From contig NW_022985712.1 of assembly GCF_902459465.1 (NCBI RefSeq), positions 1 to 64,000 of the forward strand: a stretch of 64,000 bases of DNA, given 5' to 3'. The position numbers and the translations under genes were made by a program. The DNA comes from Asterias rubens. Its lineage: Eukaryota; Echinodermata; Asteroidea; Forcipulatida; Asteriidae. The notes below the pieces were generated by a model. That model did not search any database. It was not told the DNA's origin and saw only the letters and a program-made list of their open reading frames with translations. Positions 12,159-23,068 of this stretch are shown here, piece after piece; positions within the stretch are counted from its first letter, which is position 1, and the number at the start of each line of letters is the position of its first letter.

Positions 12159-12249
12159 ATAATAATCAAAGCAAGTCATCTGATTGCTCCAGTAAACGGT
12201 GAAAGTTGATGGTGTTGACAGAGAACATTAAATATTTATTGAGTGAAGC

Positions 12250-15200
12250 ATGTCCTCCGATAACGAAAGTAACAACGCAGAAGAGGGTGCTACATCCAGA
12301 AAGAGAACTTTAACCGAAAAAGGTCTATCCCTTCAAGTGGATGCAAACCGAAGAAAGTATAATGCAAAGAGGTCAGATCTCTCACGACAGAGAAGAAGAG
12401 TTCTCTACTTGAAAGGAGAGTCTGATAGTCTGACAACATGGAAGAGAGAATTTGGCCATGCCCAGGTAATTTGGGATGAACTGAAGGAGATTTTTGATAG
12501 TTTGTCTACTCTGATGACCGATGATGAAGATATTCATAAGTTGAGTCAGCAACACGACAAGGACCACGCAGATTGGGATCGTTTTGAGAGTGATGCTCGA
12601 TCAGAGATGGAGTATTTGCAACAAGTGGAGCAGATACGAATGGAAAATTCATCCGTCACTTCTGGTAGTTCCAGAAAATCCAGCAGAGCCCCACAAGGGA
12701 GTAGTGTACGATCTCAATCAGTGTGTAGCTCATCCTCATCATTAAGAGAAGACAAGTTAAACCTCCAGAAGGAAGAGGCGTTACTCAAAGCTAAATTGGT
12801 GTTCATGGAGGAAGAAAGACGTCTACGACTTCAGCAATTGGAAGAAGAAAAGAAAAGATTGGCACAAGAAAAGGAAGCAGAAATTGTTCAGTTCAAGCAA
12901 CAAGAAAAGCTACATCAACTCCAACTGAAGAAAGATTTAGCTGAGAAGCAAGCACAACTTGATGTCCTCTGGAAAGCAGAAAATGAACACATTGTCACTT
13001 CAGAGCATGGGCTACAAGATGTTCCCGTGGTAGACAAGGTGAAAGATTTTGAGAAATTCTTCCAGTCACAAGATTTAGTTCCCCCTCCTTCCCCTGTCAA
13101 TGCAAGTTCGTTGGTTGATGCAGACATAATGAAGGAAGTTCTGTCTATGCCTAAGTCAAACTCGGCACCAGAGCAGATGATGCAAGAGAATGATATTCAT
13201 CATGAAGTAAGTGCATCAATCTCATTCAATCCAGATGCCACATCATTCAGTCCTAAAGTATCACCACTAGAGAAGTGCATCACACAGCTAACCGAGGCCA
13301 GCGTGATCCAAAATGATGTCAATAAACGGCTGATAATATCCAGTCAACTTCCAAAGATTTCTGTCCCAGTGTTCAATGGCGACCCCCTACAATACCCCCT
13401 GTGGAGAAATTCATTTAGCGCATTGATAGACAACCAGCCCCTGGATGCAACCACCAAGTTGAATTATCTCAACCAGTACGTGAGCGGAAAACCAAAGCTA
13501 TTGGTGGAACACTACATGCTAATTGGTACCGATGAAGCCTATGTGAAAGCTAGAGATGTATTGGCGGAGAGATATGGTAATAGCAGCGTTGTGAGCACCG
13601 CTTTTATCAACAAGCTTCATCAGTGGCCCAAGATATCCCCCAGAGATGCTCAAGGTTTGAGACAATTTTCTGATTTTCTTGGTAAAGTTGAGGCAGCTCG
13701 TCCAACAACTCCGAGTCTAGGTGTACTAGACTATGCCTGTGAGAATATCCTCTTGATAGATAAGTTACCATACCATCTGGAGGGCAAGTGGCGTGATAAG
13801 ATAGAGCGTTGGAGAGCTAACCATAGTGAAGCAAGCTACCCACCCTTTTCTGAGTTTGATCAGTTTCTCAGAAGAGCAGCAAACAAGGCTAACATGCCGG
13901 AGTTTGAAGGTCTATCCAGAGGCAGAGAGAACAGCAGACCAAGTGGTCAATACACCAGTAGCCATACCTCAAAGAAAGGCACGAATGCATCCGCTCAAGC
14001 ATTTGCTACAACAACTGTTCATGGTGACCAGTCCAGTCTTAGTCAGCGAGACGATGCATGCCCCCACTGCAGTAAAAGTCATCATCTTGAAGACTGCAAG
14101 AGTTTCAGTAGCAAGTCTTTCTTAGACAGAAAGAATTTCTTCTTCAGAAAGCGACTATGCATGGGATGTGGAGAGAGTACCCAGCATCAAGTAAAGGATT
14201 GTGGCAACCGCAAAACATGCAAGGTCTGCAATGGTAGGCATCTGACTAGTCTGCATCGTGACCCGAAGAAACCATCAACTGATAGTCCCGAGAAGGAAGT
14301 CATCGAAGTTCAACCACGTGATGTAGGAACATCAAACTGCACCAGAGTATGTGCTCAACCCAACCAAGGAGGAGAAGGTGATCACTGCATGATCATTCCA
14401 GTTATTGTGAGGTCAGCAGATAATCCACATAAAGAGTCCAAGGTGTATGCAGTGCTCGATGACCAGTCAAACAGCTGTTTCATCACCAAAGTTCTGTGTG
14501 AACAGCTCGATCTGCAGGGACCAGAGACACAACTTCTGCTGACAACAATGCATGAACAAAATGCATGCATAACTAGCAATCGTATATTTGGTTTGGAAGT
14601 ACTTGATCTTGAAAGAGAGCATGTGGTAAAGCTACCAGTCTGCTTCAAGCGTGACAGTGTACCAGCCAAGCATTCCCAGATACCCAAGACAGAAGTCATT
14701 AATCAGTGGAGCCATCTTAAGCAGATTGCAGGAAAGCTAATGCCGTACGACTCCTCTATAGAAATCTCCTTGCTCATAGGGAGCAACTGCCCGAGCGTCG
14801 TTCGTCCAAGACAAATAGTTGCTGGAGGAGAAGATGACCCCTACGGTCAAAGGTCATTGCTAGGATGGGGTGTTATCGGCAGAGTATGCAAGTCTTCAGT
14901 GAAGAATCATGAGGCTTTTTGTAATAAGACAACGACGGCTGTGACCTACCATCACTTTGCGTATGGCACCAAGGTAAAAGAGATCTTCGACTCGGAGAAA
15001 GTTCTTCGTGCCCTCGAGTCTGACTTCCAAGAGAAAAGTCCATATAGACAGCCATACTCCGTCGACGACCAATCTTTCATGAGCATCCTTGAGAATGGGA
15101 CAACTAGAAGACAAGATGGCCACTATGAGATGCCGCTCCCATTGAAAACATCTAACTTATCAATGCCAGACAACCGAAGATTAGCAGAGAAACGGTGGCT

Positions 15201-18200
15201 TCAACTCCAGGCTAGATTTAGAAAAAACCCAAAGCTCTTCACCGACTACCAAACCTTCATGAAAGATGTTGTCACCGAGTGTGCAGAAAGGGTTCCAAAA
15301 GATCGCTTGGGTGTCCATGATGGCAGAGTTAATTACATCCCTCACACTGGCGTCTATCATCCTAAGAAACCGGATAAGATCCGTGTTGTCTTTGACTGTT
15401 CAGCGAGATTTGAAGGCGTCTCCCTCAATGACCATTTGCTTCAAGGACCCGACTTGATGAACCGGCTGATTGGCGTTCTTTGTAGATTCCGGCAGGAAGA
15501 GGTAGCCTTTATGGTAGATATAAAGAGTATGTTCCACCAGTTCTTTGTGGAAGAGAAGTATCGTGATCTTCTTCGTTTCTTGTGGTGGGAAGATGGAGAT
15601 CCAAACAAAGAAGTCATTGATTACAGGATGAAAGTTCATCTTTTTGGTGCAGGTAGTTCACCTGGATGTGCAAACTTCGGTTTGAAGAGAGCAGCCGACG
15701 ATGGAGAAGAGAAGTTTGGACCAGAAGCTGCAAACTTTATCCGTCGAGACTTCTATGTGGATGATGGTCTCAAGTCAGTTCCAAGTGTTCTTGAGGCAGT
15801 TGCCCTCATCAAGTCCAGCCAGGCAGTATGTGCAAGTGCAGGTCTGAAGTTACATCGCATCATGTCGAACAGAAGAGAAGTGTTGGAGTCAGTGCCAGAG
15901 GATGAGAGAGCTAAGGGCTTGAAGGATCTTGATCTGAAGGTCGACCCTCTACCCATAGAACGTGTTCTTGGTGTGACGTGGTGTGTCGAGAATGACACCT
16001 TTGGCTTCCGTATAGAGTTGAAAGATCGTCCCCTCACTAGGCGTGGAATCCTTTCTACAGTGAGCTCCATATATGACCCCAATGGCTATGTTGCCCCAGT
16101 AACCTTGATTGGAAAACAGATACTTCAACAGATGTGCAAAGACCAACTAGACTGGGATAGCCCGCTGCCAAATGACCTCCGCCCAGTATGGGAGAAGTGG
16201 CGTTCGGACATCCACCTCTTGGAAAAGCTTCATATCAACCGTTGCTTCAAGCCAGGAAACTTTGGTCATGTAAAGGCCATTGAGCTCCATCATTTCTCAG
16301 ATGCAAGTGAGTATGGGTATGGACAGTGCTCATACTTGAGACAGGTGAACGAACAGAACCGTACGCACTTAGCCTTTGTCATCGGTAAGGCAAGAGTTAC
16401 CCCTCTGAAGCAAGTGACCATTCCCAGGTTAGAGCTGACTGCAGCGACCATTTCTGCCAGAATAAGTGAGTTCCTGCGAGCTGAGCTTTCATACCAGCAC
16501 ATCAAGGAATACTTTTGGACCGACAGCAAGATTGTACTCGGGTATGTAAAGAATGAAGCAAAGAGATTTCATATCTACGTCGCCAATAGAGTTCAACAGA
16601 TAAGAGAATCTACCAACCCAGAGTCTTGGCTGTATGTGAATACAGTTGACAACCCAGCAGATGAAGCATCTCGTGGTCTGACAGCCAAGCAACTGGTAGA
16701 AAACTGTAAGTGGTTGTCAGGTCCTGACTTCCTGTGGAAAGATGGCCCATTCCAGTGTGAGCAGCCGGCGGATACTTTGAAATTAGACAGTTCTGACCCG
16801 AATGTAAGGAGTTTGACAGTTCTAGCAACCAAAACAGAAGACACCAAACAGTTTCCGAAAGGCTTTGAGATTTGCCGACTAGATCGCTTCTCCAGATGGC
16901 ACCGAGCATGCAAGGCTATTGCTCTATGTCTACGTCTTAGAACCAGGTTGTACAACAGAGGAGTGAAGCTACACAAGGCTAAAAGACAACCATTGGCCCC
17001 TATCTCTGTCATTGAGCTTCAGAGTGCTGAGAAGTCTATCGTCAAAATTGTGCAGCTAGAGCACTTTGCAGAAGAGCTGCAAGTACTGCAGAAACTTAAA
17101 GTGACAGGTGAAATTGTTGACCGTGACGTAACGAGAGAAAGAAATAACGACATCAAGAAAACCAGTTCTCTCTATCGGCTAGACCCTTATCTCGACGAGG
17201 AAGGTGTTCTTCGTGTTGGTGGCCGCATAGATCGAGCAAATATTCCAAGAGACATCAAGCATCCAATCATTTTACCACGCAAGAGTCATGTGACTGAGTT
17301 GCTGGCAAGACGCTATCATGAGAAGGTGAATCATATGGGAAGAGGAATCACCCACAATGAGATAAGGCAGAGTGGTTATTGGTTGATTGGTGGTTCATCG
17401 GCAGTGTCCAACCTAATATCTAAGTGTGTCACGTGCAGGAGGTTGAGAGGTTCTCTTCAGACGCAGAAGATGTCAGAGCTACCCGAAGATAGGCTGAATC
17501 CTGCTCCCCCCTTTTCCTATTGTGCAGTTGACTACTTTGGACCTTTCTATATCAAGGAGAAAAGGAGTGAAGTCAAGCGATGGGGAGTTCTCTTTACATG
17601 TATGGCATCACGCAGTGTACATCTCGAGACGGTCAACTCCTTGACAGCTAGTGCCTTCATCAATGCCCTAAGTAGGTTCCAGAGTCGTAGAGGCCCCATT
17701 CGTCAACTTCGTTCAGACCAAGGTACAACGTTTGTAGGTGCTCGGAATGAGTTGAGAGAGGCTTTGGCGAATATGGACCAGGACCGAGTTCAAGAGTACT
17801 TGTTGGAGAACAACTGTGAGTGGATCCAGTTCAAGATGAATGTTCCTCACTCCAGTCATATGGGCGGTGTTTGGGAGAGACAGATAGGTACTGTTCGTAA
17901 TGTGCTTGAAACCCTACTCACCAAATCTGGAAGTCAGCTAGATGATGAAGCATTTAGAACCTTCATGACTGAAGTAGAGTGTATAGTCAACTCGAGGCCC
18001 CTCACTACAGAGAGTTTGTGTTCTCCAGATGGTCCTGAACCCCTCACACCTAACCACCTTTTGACGATGAAGCCCAAGATTGTTCTACCTCCGCCTGGTA
18101 AGTTCCAGCAAGAAGATTTGTATTCCCGCAGATGGTGGAGACGAGTCCAGTATCTTGCCAACGAGTTCTGGCGAAGATGGAGAAAGGAGTTTCTACATCA

Positions 18201-18486
18201 CCTCCAGCTGCGTCAGAAGTGGGTGCGACCTGAGAAGAATCTGCAAGTAGGTGACGTTGTTATCTCCAAGGAGAAGGATGAGACTCGAAACCAGTGGCCC
18301 CTGGCTCGTGTTGAAGAGACGCTTCCAAGTATCGATGGACGTGTTCGGAAGGTGAAGATCCTCATGGCGGATGGAGCACTTGATAACCAGGGTAAACGTC
18401 AGCACTCTCCGTCCCTCTTGGAAAGACCAGTCCACAAGTTGGTTCTACTTCTGTCAACTAAAGACTCTGAACATCAAGGTCAGTAA
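12250..18486 (+). CDS. BEL/Pao Gag-Pol polyprotein (copy 1), intact
   Basis: 2078 codons from ATG 12250, 91 bp after the 5' LTR. The order fits BEL/Pao. A charged, coiled-coil-like gag N-terminus (EEEKKRLAQEKEAE near residue 200) is followed by a DUF1759-type region from about 366 (FNGDPLQYPLWRNSF). Cys/His knuckles lie at about 603-669. The protease-like segment (~731) has DDQS where retroviral-type proteases have D-S/T-G. The reverse transcriptase from ~1042 has the FYVDD active-site motif near 1168. RNase H (FSDASEYGYG) is near 1348. The integrase has an HHCC finger (~1690-1728) and catalytic D, D and E near 1758, 1821 and 1873. The C-terminal DUF5641-like tail starts near 1960. It copies the element RNA and integrates the DNA. 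With matching LTRs and no stops, it looks capable of activity. Confidence 0.96.
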   Translation: MSSDNESNNAEEGATSRKRTLTEKGLSLQVDANRRKYNAKRSDLSRQRRRVLYLKGESDSLTTWKREFGHAQVIWDELKEIFDSLSTLMTDDEDIHKLSQQHDKDHADWDRFESDARSEMEYLQQVEQIRMENSSVTSGSSRKSSRAPQGSSVRSQSVCSSSSSLREDKLNLQKEEALLKAKLVFMEEERRLRLQQLEEEKKRLAQEKEAEIVQFKQQEKLHQLQLKKDLAEKQAQLDVLWKAENEHIVTSEHGLQDVPVVDKVKDFEKFFQSQDLVPPPSPVNASSLVDADIMKEVLSMPKSNSAPEQMMQENDIHHEVSASISFNPDATSFSPKVSPLEKCITQLTEASVIQNDVNKRLIISSQLPKISVPVFNGDPLQYPLWRNSFSALIDNQPLDATTKLNYLNQYVSGKPKLLVEHYMLIGTDEAYVKARDVLAERYGNSSVVSTAFINKLHQWPKISPRDAQGLRQFSDFLGKVEAARPTTPSLGVLDYACENILLIDKLPYHLEGKWRDKIERWRANHSEASYPPFSEFDQFLRRAANKANMPEFEGLSRGRENSRPSGQYTSSHTSKKGTNASAQAFATTTVHGDQSSLSQRDDACPHCSKSHHLEDCKSFSSKSFLDRKNFFFRKRLCMGCGESTQHQVKDCGNRKTCKVCNGRHLTSLHRDPKKPSTDSPEKEVIEVQPRDVGTSNCTRVCAQPNQGGEGDHCMIIPVIVRSADNPHKESKVYAVLDDQSNSCFITKVLCEQLDLQGPETQLLLTTMHEQNACITSNRIFGLEVLDLEREHVVKLPVCFKRDSVPAKHSQIPKTEVINQWSHLKQIAGKLMPYDSSIEISLLIGSNCPSVVRPRQIVAGGEDDPYGQRSLLGWGVIGRVCKSSVKNHEAFCNKTTTAVTYHHFAYGTKVKEIFDSEKVLRALESDFQEKSPYRQPYSVDDQSFMSILENGTTRRQDGHYEMPLPLKTSNLSMPDNRRLAEKRWLQLQARFRKNPKLFTDYQTFMKDVVTECAERVPKDRLGVHDGRVNYIPHTGVYHPKKPDKIRVVFDCSARFEGVSLNDHLLQGPDLMNRLIGVLCRFRQEEVAFMVDIKSMFHQFFVEEKYRDLLRFLWWEDGDPNKEVIDYRMKVHLFGAGSSPGCANFGLKRAADDGEEKFGPEAANFIRRDFYVDDGLKSVPSVLEAVALIKSSQAVCASAGLKLHRIMSNRREVLESVPEDERAKGLKDLDLKVDPLPIERVLGVTWCVENDTFGFRIELKDRPLTRRGILSTVSSIYDPNGYVAPVTLIGKQILQQMCKDQLDWDSPLPNDLRPVWEKWRSDIHLLEKLHINRCFKPGNFGHVKAIELHHFSDASEYGYGQCSYLRQVNEQNRTHLAFVIGKARVTPLKQVTIPRLELTAATISARISEFLRAELSYQHIKEYFWTDSKIVLGYVKNEAKRFHIYVANRVQQIRESTNPESWLYVNTVDNPADEASRGLTAKQLVENCKWLSGPDFLWKDGPFQCEQPADTLKLDSSDPNVRSLTVLATKTEDTKQFPKGFEICRLDRFSRWHRACKAIALCLRLRTRLYNRGVKLHKAKRQPLAPISVIELQSAEKSIVKIVQLEHFAEELQVLQKLKVTGEIVDRDVTRERNNDIKKTSSLYRLDPYLDEEGVLRVGGRIDRANIPRDIKHPIILPRKSHVTELLARRYHEKVNHMGRGITHNEIRQSGYWLIGGSSAVSNLISKCVTCRRLRGSLQTQKMSELPEDRLNPAPPFSYCAVDYFGPFYIKEKRSEVKRWGVLFTCMASRSVHLETVNSLTASAFINALSRFQSRRGPIRQLRSDQGTTFVGARNELREALANMDQDRVQEYLLENNCEWIQFKMNVPHSSHMGGVWERQIGTVRNVLETLLTKSGSQLDDEAFRTFMTEVECIVNSRPLTTESLCSPDGPEPLTPNHLLTMKPKIVLPPPGKFQQEDLYSRRWWRRVQYLANEFWRRWRKEFLHHLQLRQKWVRPEKNLQVGDVVISKEKDETRNQWPLARVEETLPSIDGRVRKVKILMADGALDNQGKRQHSPSLLERPVHKLVLLLSTKDSEHQGQ

Positions 18487-18653
18487 ACCTAAAACCATGA
18501 TAACCAGGAGACCAGAGAAGTCCCCGACAAGGAGCCTAACCCAGACGAAGATGTCACACCAGAGTATGAACATTTGAACTTTATAAGGACATTTATGTTA
18601 ATTCTTTGGATTGATTAGTGATGTTTAACTGCAAGGAGCAGTTAGGAGAGCCA
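18487..18653 (+). other. 3' untranslated stretch of BEL copy 1
   Basis: Short gap between the polyprotein stop and the 3' LTR. A weak purine-rich tract (GGAGCAGTTAGGAGAG) precedes the LTR and may prime plus-strand synthesis. Confidence 0.5.
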
Positions 18654-19518
18654 TGTCACTGCAGCAGCATAGTGTGCAGTGAAGTTTATTTTTAGAGTTA
18701 TTTCATGTAATACATGTAGGTATTTTCATATTTCCTCCTAGTGAAAACAGATTCTAATAGAGAAGTTTCCTTTAAAGAGAATCAAGACTTTAGTTAATTA
18801 GTGAAAGTATGCAAATGAAAGAGCCGGCTACATGTTCCAATAGTCAACCTCTATCCCACTTACTTAGTGACCTTGTGCATTGTATGTGTGTATGGGGGCA
18901 CTAGGCTGTGTGTGGGTACAAGTGTTTCATTGATTTAACACATAAACAAAGTGCAGCCATCTTTATTGCACATGTGATTTCATTACAAGCAGCATGTTAA
19001 ATTAGATACATCTACAGAAAATATCTCTGTCTTCAAGTTATTCAACCTTTATTGGACTTCAAAGGCCCCAATTTGGTAAGCTATCTTTTCCTTGTTTATT
19101 AGTCATCACCAGAGAAGGAATTTAGTGTATTTAGAGAGATTTTACAGCTTAAAAGTGAAAGTTGAGGAAAGCAAATCAACCCAGTTCTTTCTGTATCTTC
19201 CTCAAGCAACACAGTTTTAGCATTGTTTACAAAGAGTTCTATTTGTTGTAATTGTTGTACTTTATGCAAGTTTCTTATTAGTTTTCCTTGTTATCAATTA
19301 AATTCCAGATTATTATCTCTTCTACTCTACTACACATCTGGACAAATTGACAAGTGCCTCGGCGTCCTGTTTGTTGTGTTTGGTTTCGAACCTTTTTGAT
19401 AGAGTAGTTGCGAATACTAGTCTCTTGGGTACACCTTGTTGGGTGTTATTCTCATAAGTTTGGGAACATTTATTGACTGAAACTCCTCAGGGCACAAGTG
19501 AGTCCTGAGGCAGCCACA
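18654..19518 (+). repeat. 3' LTR of BEL copy 1
   Basis: 865 bp, aligned without gaps to the 5' LTR by constant offset (7360). Followed by the second GTTAA. Confidence 0.95.
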
Positions 19519-19523
19519 GTTAA

Positions 19524-20799
19524 CTCGTGGCCAGTACTGGTGTCTGTAGAGAATGACCAGTCACTGAACAAAATCTTTCCATTATGTGCAACAATGGGTG
19601 GCAAGCCAAGCTGTGTGTCATATGTGCACCAGTGCGTCGATGAGTTGTCTAGTCTACTCCGCAATGGCTTCGTTTACAGGGGCAACCACCACCAAGTGTG
19701 TCTAATGTGTATAGTATGCGATGCACCAGCCCGGGCCTTCATGAAAAGCATCATGGGACACATGGCTGGACATTCTTGTGAGCGCTGCCGAGCCAAAGCA
19801 ATCAAGGTGGATGGTAGGATGGTGTTCTACAGGACTGAGAATTTTGACCTGCAAAGTGACGACACATTCCGCAGGAAAGACTACACTGACCATCATAGTT
19901 CTCGCTGCATCGACAGCCCATGGCTGAACATTCCAGGCTTTGACATGATACATGGGTTTGCATTGGATTACATGCACATGGTCTGCCTCGGTGTGGTTAA
20001 GCGGCTTACAGATTTCTGGATGAACAGGCAATTTAATCGGACAGCCTTTCATCTAGACCAGGTTGCAGTGGCTGACATTAACAGGAAATTAATGAGGATG
20101 AAGGTAACAATGCCATTCAACTTTGCCCGCAAACCAAGGTCACTGGAAAAGATCAGTAGATATAAGGCTACTGAATACAGGACACTTCTGCTGTACACTG
20201 GCCCAGTTGCCTTCAAAGGTGTCCTGAGGCCTACTTACTACAATCATTTTCTTCTCTTGTCAGTGGCCATCGGTCTTTTAGTGAGTGAGAGGACAGCTCG
20301 TCTGCAGATAGATTATGCGAGGGATTTGTTGACTCTGTTTGTAAAGAAAGCGTTTAGGCTCTACGGCGATACTTTTGTTGTATACAATGTACACCATCTC
20401 CTACATTTGGCAGACGTCGCTGAGAAGCATGGAAGTTTGGAAAACTGTTCAGCTTTTAAGTTTGAAAACTTTCTCGGCCAGCTAAAAAAGAAGGTTAGGC
20501 CTGGTCACAAGCCTCTCGTGCAGCTGGCAAAGCGGCTCAGGGAAAACCCCATAAAATCAAATACATGGAAACAGGAAAAACTTAGCGTAAAAGCCCCGAA
20601 CAATGTATATCTGACTGCTACTGGGGAAATTATTGAACTTGCTGAGAAGGCTGATGATGGCACCTACATCTACCGTCGATACACACGGTTACGGCCTGCT
20701 GTCGCTGCCCCAGTGGACACCTTTTGGTGGGATTCCTTGAGTGCCCCAATGGGAACTTGTTCCTCTCATTCCCAACAGACATGGGTGACACCAAGATAG
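19524..20799 (+). pseudogene. EnSpm/Transposase_21-like transposase, C-terminal half
   Basis: Continues the frame of 10185-11293 directly after the GTTAA duplication. Visible features are a CxxC...CxxC zinc-like pair (HSCERCRAK), a DMIHGFALDYMHMVCLGVVK segment characteristic of Transposase_21/tnp2-like animal proteins, and a helical C-terminal region (FKFENFLGQLKKKVRPGHK). The stop at 20797 may follow a one-base frameshift near 20720-20730. An alternative frame there continues about 50 codons (GFLECPNGNLFLSFPTD) to a stop near 20890. So this half may be damaged as well as separated. As it stands the gene cannot make one protein. Confidence 0.8.
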
Positions 20800-20891
20800 T
20801 TGCCAAAGTATGGAAGCATACAGTTCCTGGGGTCAACCGAGTGTTGTTTATGGTTCTAAATCACTGCTCTGCTTTCGCACATAACACTTAG

Positions 20892-21320
20892 CTGGATATC
20901 GACTGGATTGACTCTTGACCCCGACTGCCTTCAATTCTTAAAAATACATGTAGTCTCTTTTGTTTTGAGGCTTAATGCATAAACATGGAGGGTCAAATGA
21001 TATATATACAGGTTTGTTAAAGAATGTTCTGCTCTTTTATTCACTTTAACTCCCACAGTTTTGAAGTGTGTGCTTAAACAAAAGGGACGGCTAAAAAGTT
21101 TGTGGGCTAACACTAACTTAACGGTGCGTTTGCACATTTTTGATGGATTATACACATGGATGTACATATGTTGAACATTAAGGCACAATAATGAATCTGT
21201 CAATTTAAATTACTTGCAAGTGTGAAATTGGATGGTTCCTTTCCAGAAGTCTTGAGTGGGGCCGTTTTTAGTAAATGTTTATTGTTTTTCATGTTTTTTG
21301 GTTTATTTCCTTTTTGGCAG
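20892..21320. other. Intergenic or intronic interval
   Basis: AT-rich, with no recognised gene. It ends in a good acceptor (TTTTTGGCAG) for the exon that follows. Confidence 0.4.
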
Positions 21321-21554
21321 GCTGTAATCCCGACGAGAGCTGGACGCTTGTCAAGTACCTGCTAGATGCAACATATGACCTCATCCCGTTCCACTGGGTC
21401 CGAAAGAGGCTTGGTGAAGACTGCCAACGTGCCTGGTTCCCAGTTAAAGGGACGGTTAAGGCGCCAGAGTACACTCGACTCAAGGAAACCTGTGCAAAGG
21501 CTCCCAGTTCTAATATTGCTGAATGGCTCAAGGTTACTGTTTTAGTAAGCCAAG
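21321..21554 (+). CDS. Accessory protein of the giant transposon, exon A
   Basis: Bounded by an acceptor TTTTTGGCAG and a donor CAAG-GTACGT. It encodes CNPDESWTLVKYLLDATYD, then FHWVRKRLGED and WFPVKGTVKAPEY, and ends in phase 1. The spacing of W, P and K residues resembles small accessory proteins encoded beside Transposase_21-like genes in invertebrate elements; that is recollection of a pattern, not a database match. The upstream coding exon and start codon were not found. An accessory DNA-binding role is only a guess. Confidence 0.55.
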
Positions 21555-21654
21555 GTACGTTTTTTTATATCATTGTTACAAAACTTTTCTCAAATTTGGA
21601 ATGCCTGTTTGCCAATTTCTTTCATGTTACTTTCAATTATAATTTGTTGCTTAG

Positions 21655-21887
21655 CATTAACTGACTATGAAGTCGGCCAGTCCCTTCTCAGAGAACGCCT
21701 TGATGTCTCATCTTCATCAGATGCTCCTCAAAAGGATACACAGCGACCATGTCGTGTACGCGCTAGGCCAATGCGGTTAGCTGAAGAGAACAACGCGGAC
21801 AGCGACCATAATTGGAGCTCTGATTCTGACGAGCACTCGTCTAATTCTGAAGAGCTTGACACCATCCAGTCAAAGAGTAAGCCCTAG
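21655..21887 (+). CDS. Accessory protein of the giant transposon, exon B (C-terminus)
   Basis: The acceptor TTGCTTAG joins in phase with exon A (…VLVSQ-ALTDYEVGQSLL). After LLRERLDV the protein becomes serine- and acid-rich (DSDHNWSSDSDEHSSNSEE) and stops with TAG at 21885. An acidic low-complexity tail fits a nuclear protein of an element. Confidence 0.55.
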
Positions 21888-22214
21888 ACAATTTAAGAAT
21901 TTTACTGTTGGAATCAGTCATTTCAGGAGAATTTTTGGTGGCACTGAGGCATTAAAATTGACATGATATTCACACGCACAACTGTCTGTTGTAATTAATA
22001 TCAGTGTTTGAATTTCGCGATTATTGGAGAGGAGATCAAACTTATTTATTTGTTCCATTCCAACTCAAAAATTGAGAACCAGAAAGTAAAGCTGTAATAT
22101 TTACAAATATACATGTAGTTATAATATCGGAGAAATAATCTTGTTTTAAACTCTCCTACACAGATTGCCCCTGCATTTATATCTCGTGCGCGTACATAGC
22201 ATGAGCAACAAAAA
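21888..22214. other. Non-coding interval
   Basis: No gene or repeat recognised. Confidence 0.4.
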
Positions 22215-22691
22215 ACAGTCAAAGACCAATTTAAGAAGGTATATTGCATATTAGTTTTGGAATATTATAAAATCACTTCTTAAAGTCAGTGATCTACCAT
22301 GTAAACATTATTTCGTTCAAATTGAAGCATTGAAACGGACGCTACGCTTCATCAAACTCAGGGGATGAAAATCGCATTGGGCAACCTTCCTTGAAAGTGA
22401 GACAGCGCAGTTGAGAGAAACACACACATACGCATGTGGGTGTTTGATCTAATTGCGTTTGGCCCATCTTTTGTGTGTTTCAACTGCGCTGTCTCATTTT
22501 CAAGTGAAGTGGCCCAAGGCAATTTTCATCCTCTGATTTTGATGAAGTATAGCGTCCGTTCCAGTGCTTCGATTTGAACGAAATCAAGTTGATAAGGTAG
22601 ATTGATTATCTGACTTTAAGAGGTGATTTTAAAATAATTCCAAAACTTGCGTGCAATACATGTGTACCTTTATTAATTGGTCTTTGACTGT
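22215..22691. repeat. 477-bp foldback element with ~220-bp arms
   Basis: The left arm starts ACAGTCAAAGACCAAT and the right arm ends ATTGGTCTTTGACTGT. The arms pair almost to the centre (GAGACAGCGCAGTTGA against TCAACTGCGCTGTCTC), leaving a short loop near 22450. The arms have diverged modestly with small indels. No target duplication was identified, so this is a MITE-like foldback of unknown family. Confidence 0.85.
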
Positions 22692-22811
22692 GGTGCACCC
22701 TGTACAGTATGTACAAGAGGCACATTCAGGTGGATTTTAAGGAAACTTGAAACTTGTTCGTGTTATTAAGAGTTTGTAATTTACAAAAATTGAACCTTAT
22801 AGTCAGTTTCC

Positions 22812-22870
22812 CGCCCAGTCAATTCTTTGTTCAACTTTAAAACCGCCAAAATTGAATCTAGTCAGTTTTT
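22812..22870 (+). repeat. SINE body fragment
   Basis: Matches the SINE tail at 23134 onward (CAATTCTTTGTTCAACTTTA) but lacks the tRNA head. Confidence 0.55.
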
Positions 22871-23068
22871 GTGATTAAGCTGACAATTTGATATTAAAAA
22901 GCCGTATCCTTTCACAGTGATAACCTACTACTGCTTCCCAAGTTGCAGCATTGCTAATGCAGCATGTATCTAGTGATCCTTGGTCACACAGTATGTATAG
23001 GTGTCATGGCTTCTGACTAGCAGCCTGAGCACAAAGATGACAGACAATTTGGGACACTACCAACATAG

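Larger units (their letters stand above)
11294..19518 (+). mobile_element. Complete BEL/Pao LTR retrotransposon (copy 1)
   Basis: Two 865-bp LTRs start TGTCACTGCAGCAG and end CAGCCACA. Reading them side by side shows the same length and no difference that I noticed. A single uninterrupted gag-pol frame lies between them, and GTTAA is duplicated on both sides. Together these point to a very recent insertion. It lies inside the transposase gene of the giant DNA transposon, in the same orientation. Confidence 0.97.

Noticed and set aside
12159-12249. Primer-binding site after the BEL copy 1 LTR
   Set aside because: No TGG-starting tRNA complement lies within the first ~10 bases; TGGTGTTGACAG is about 50 nt away.
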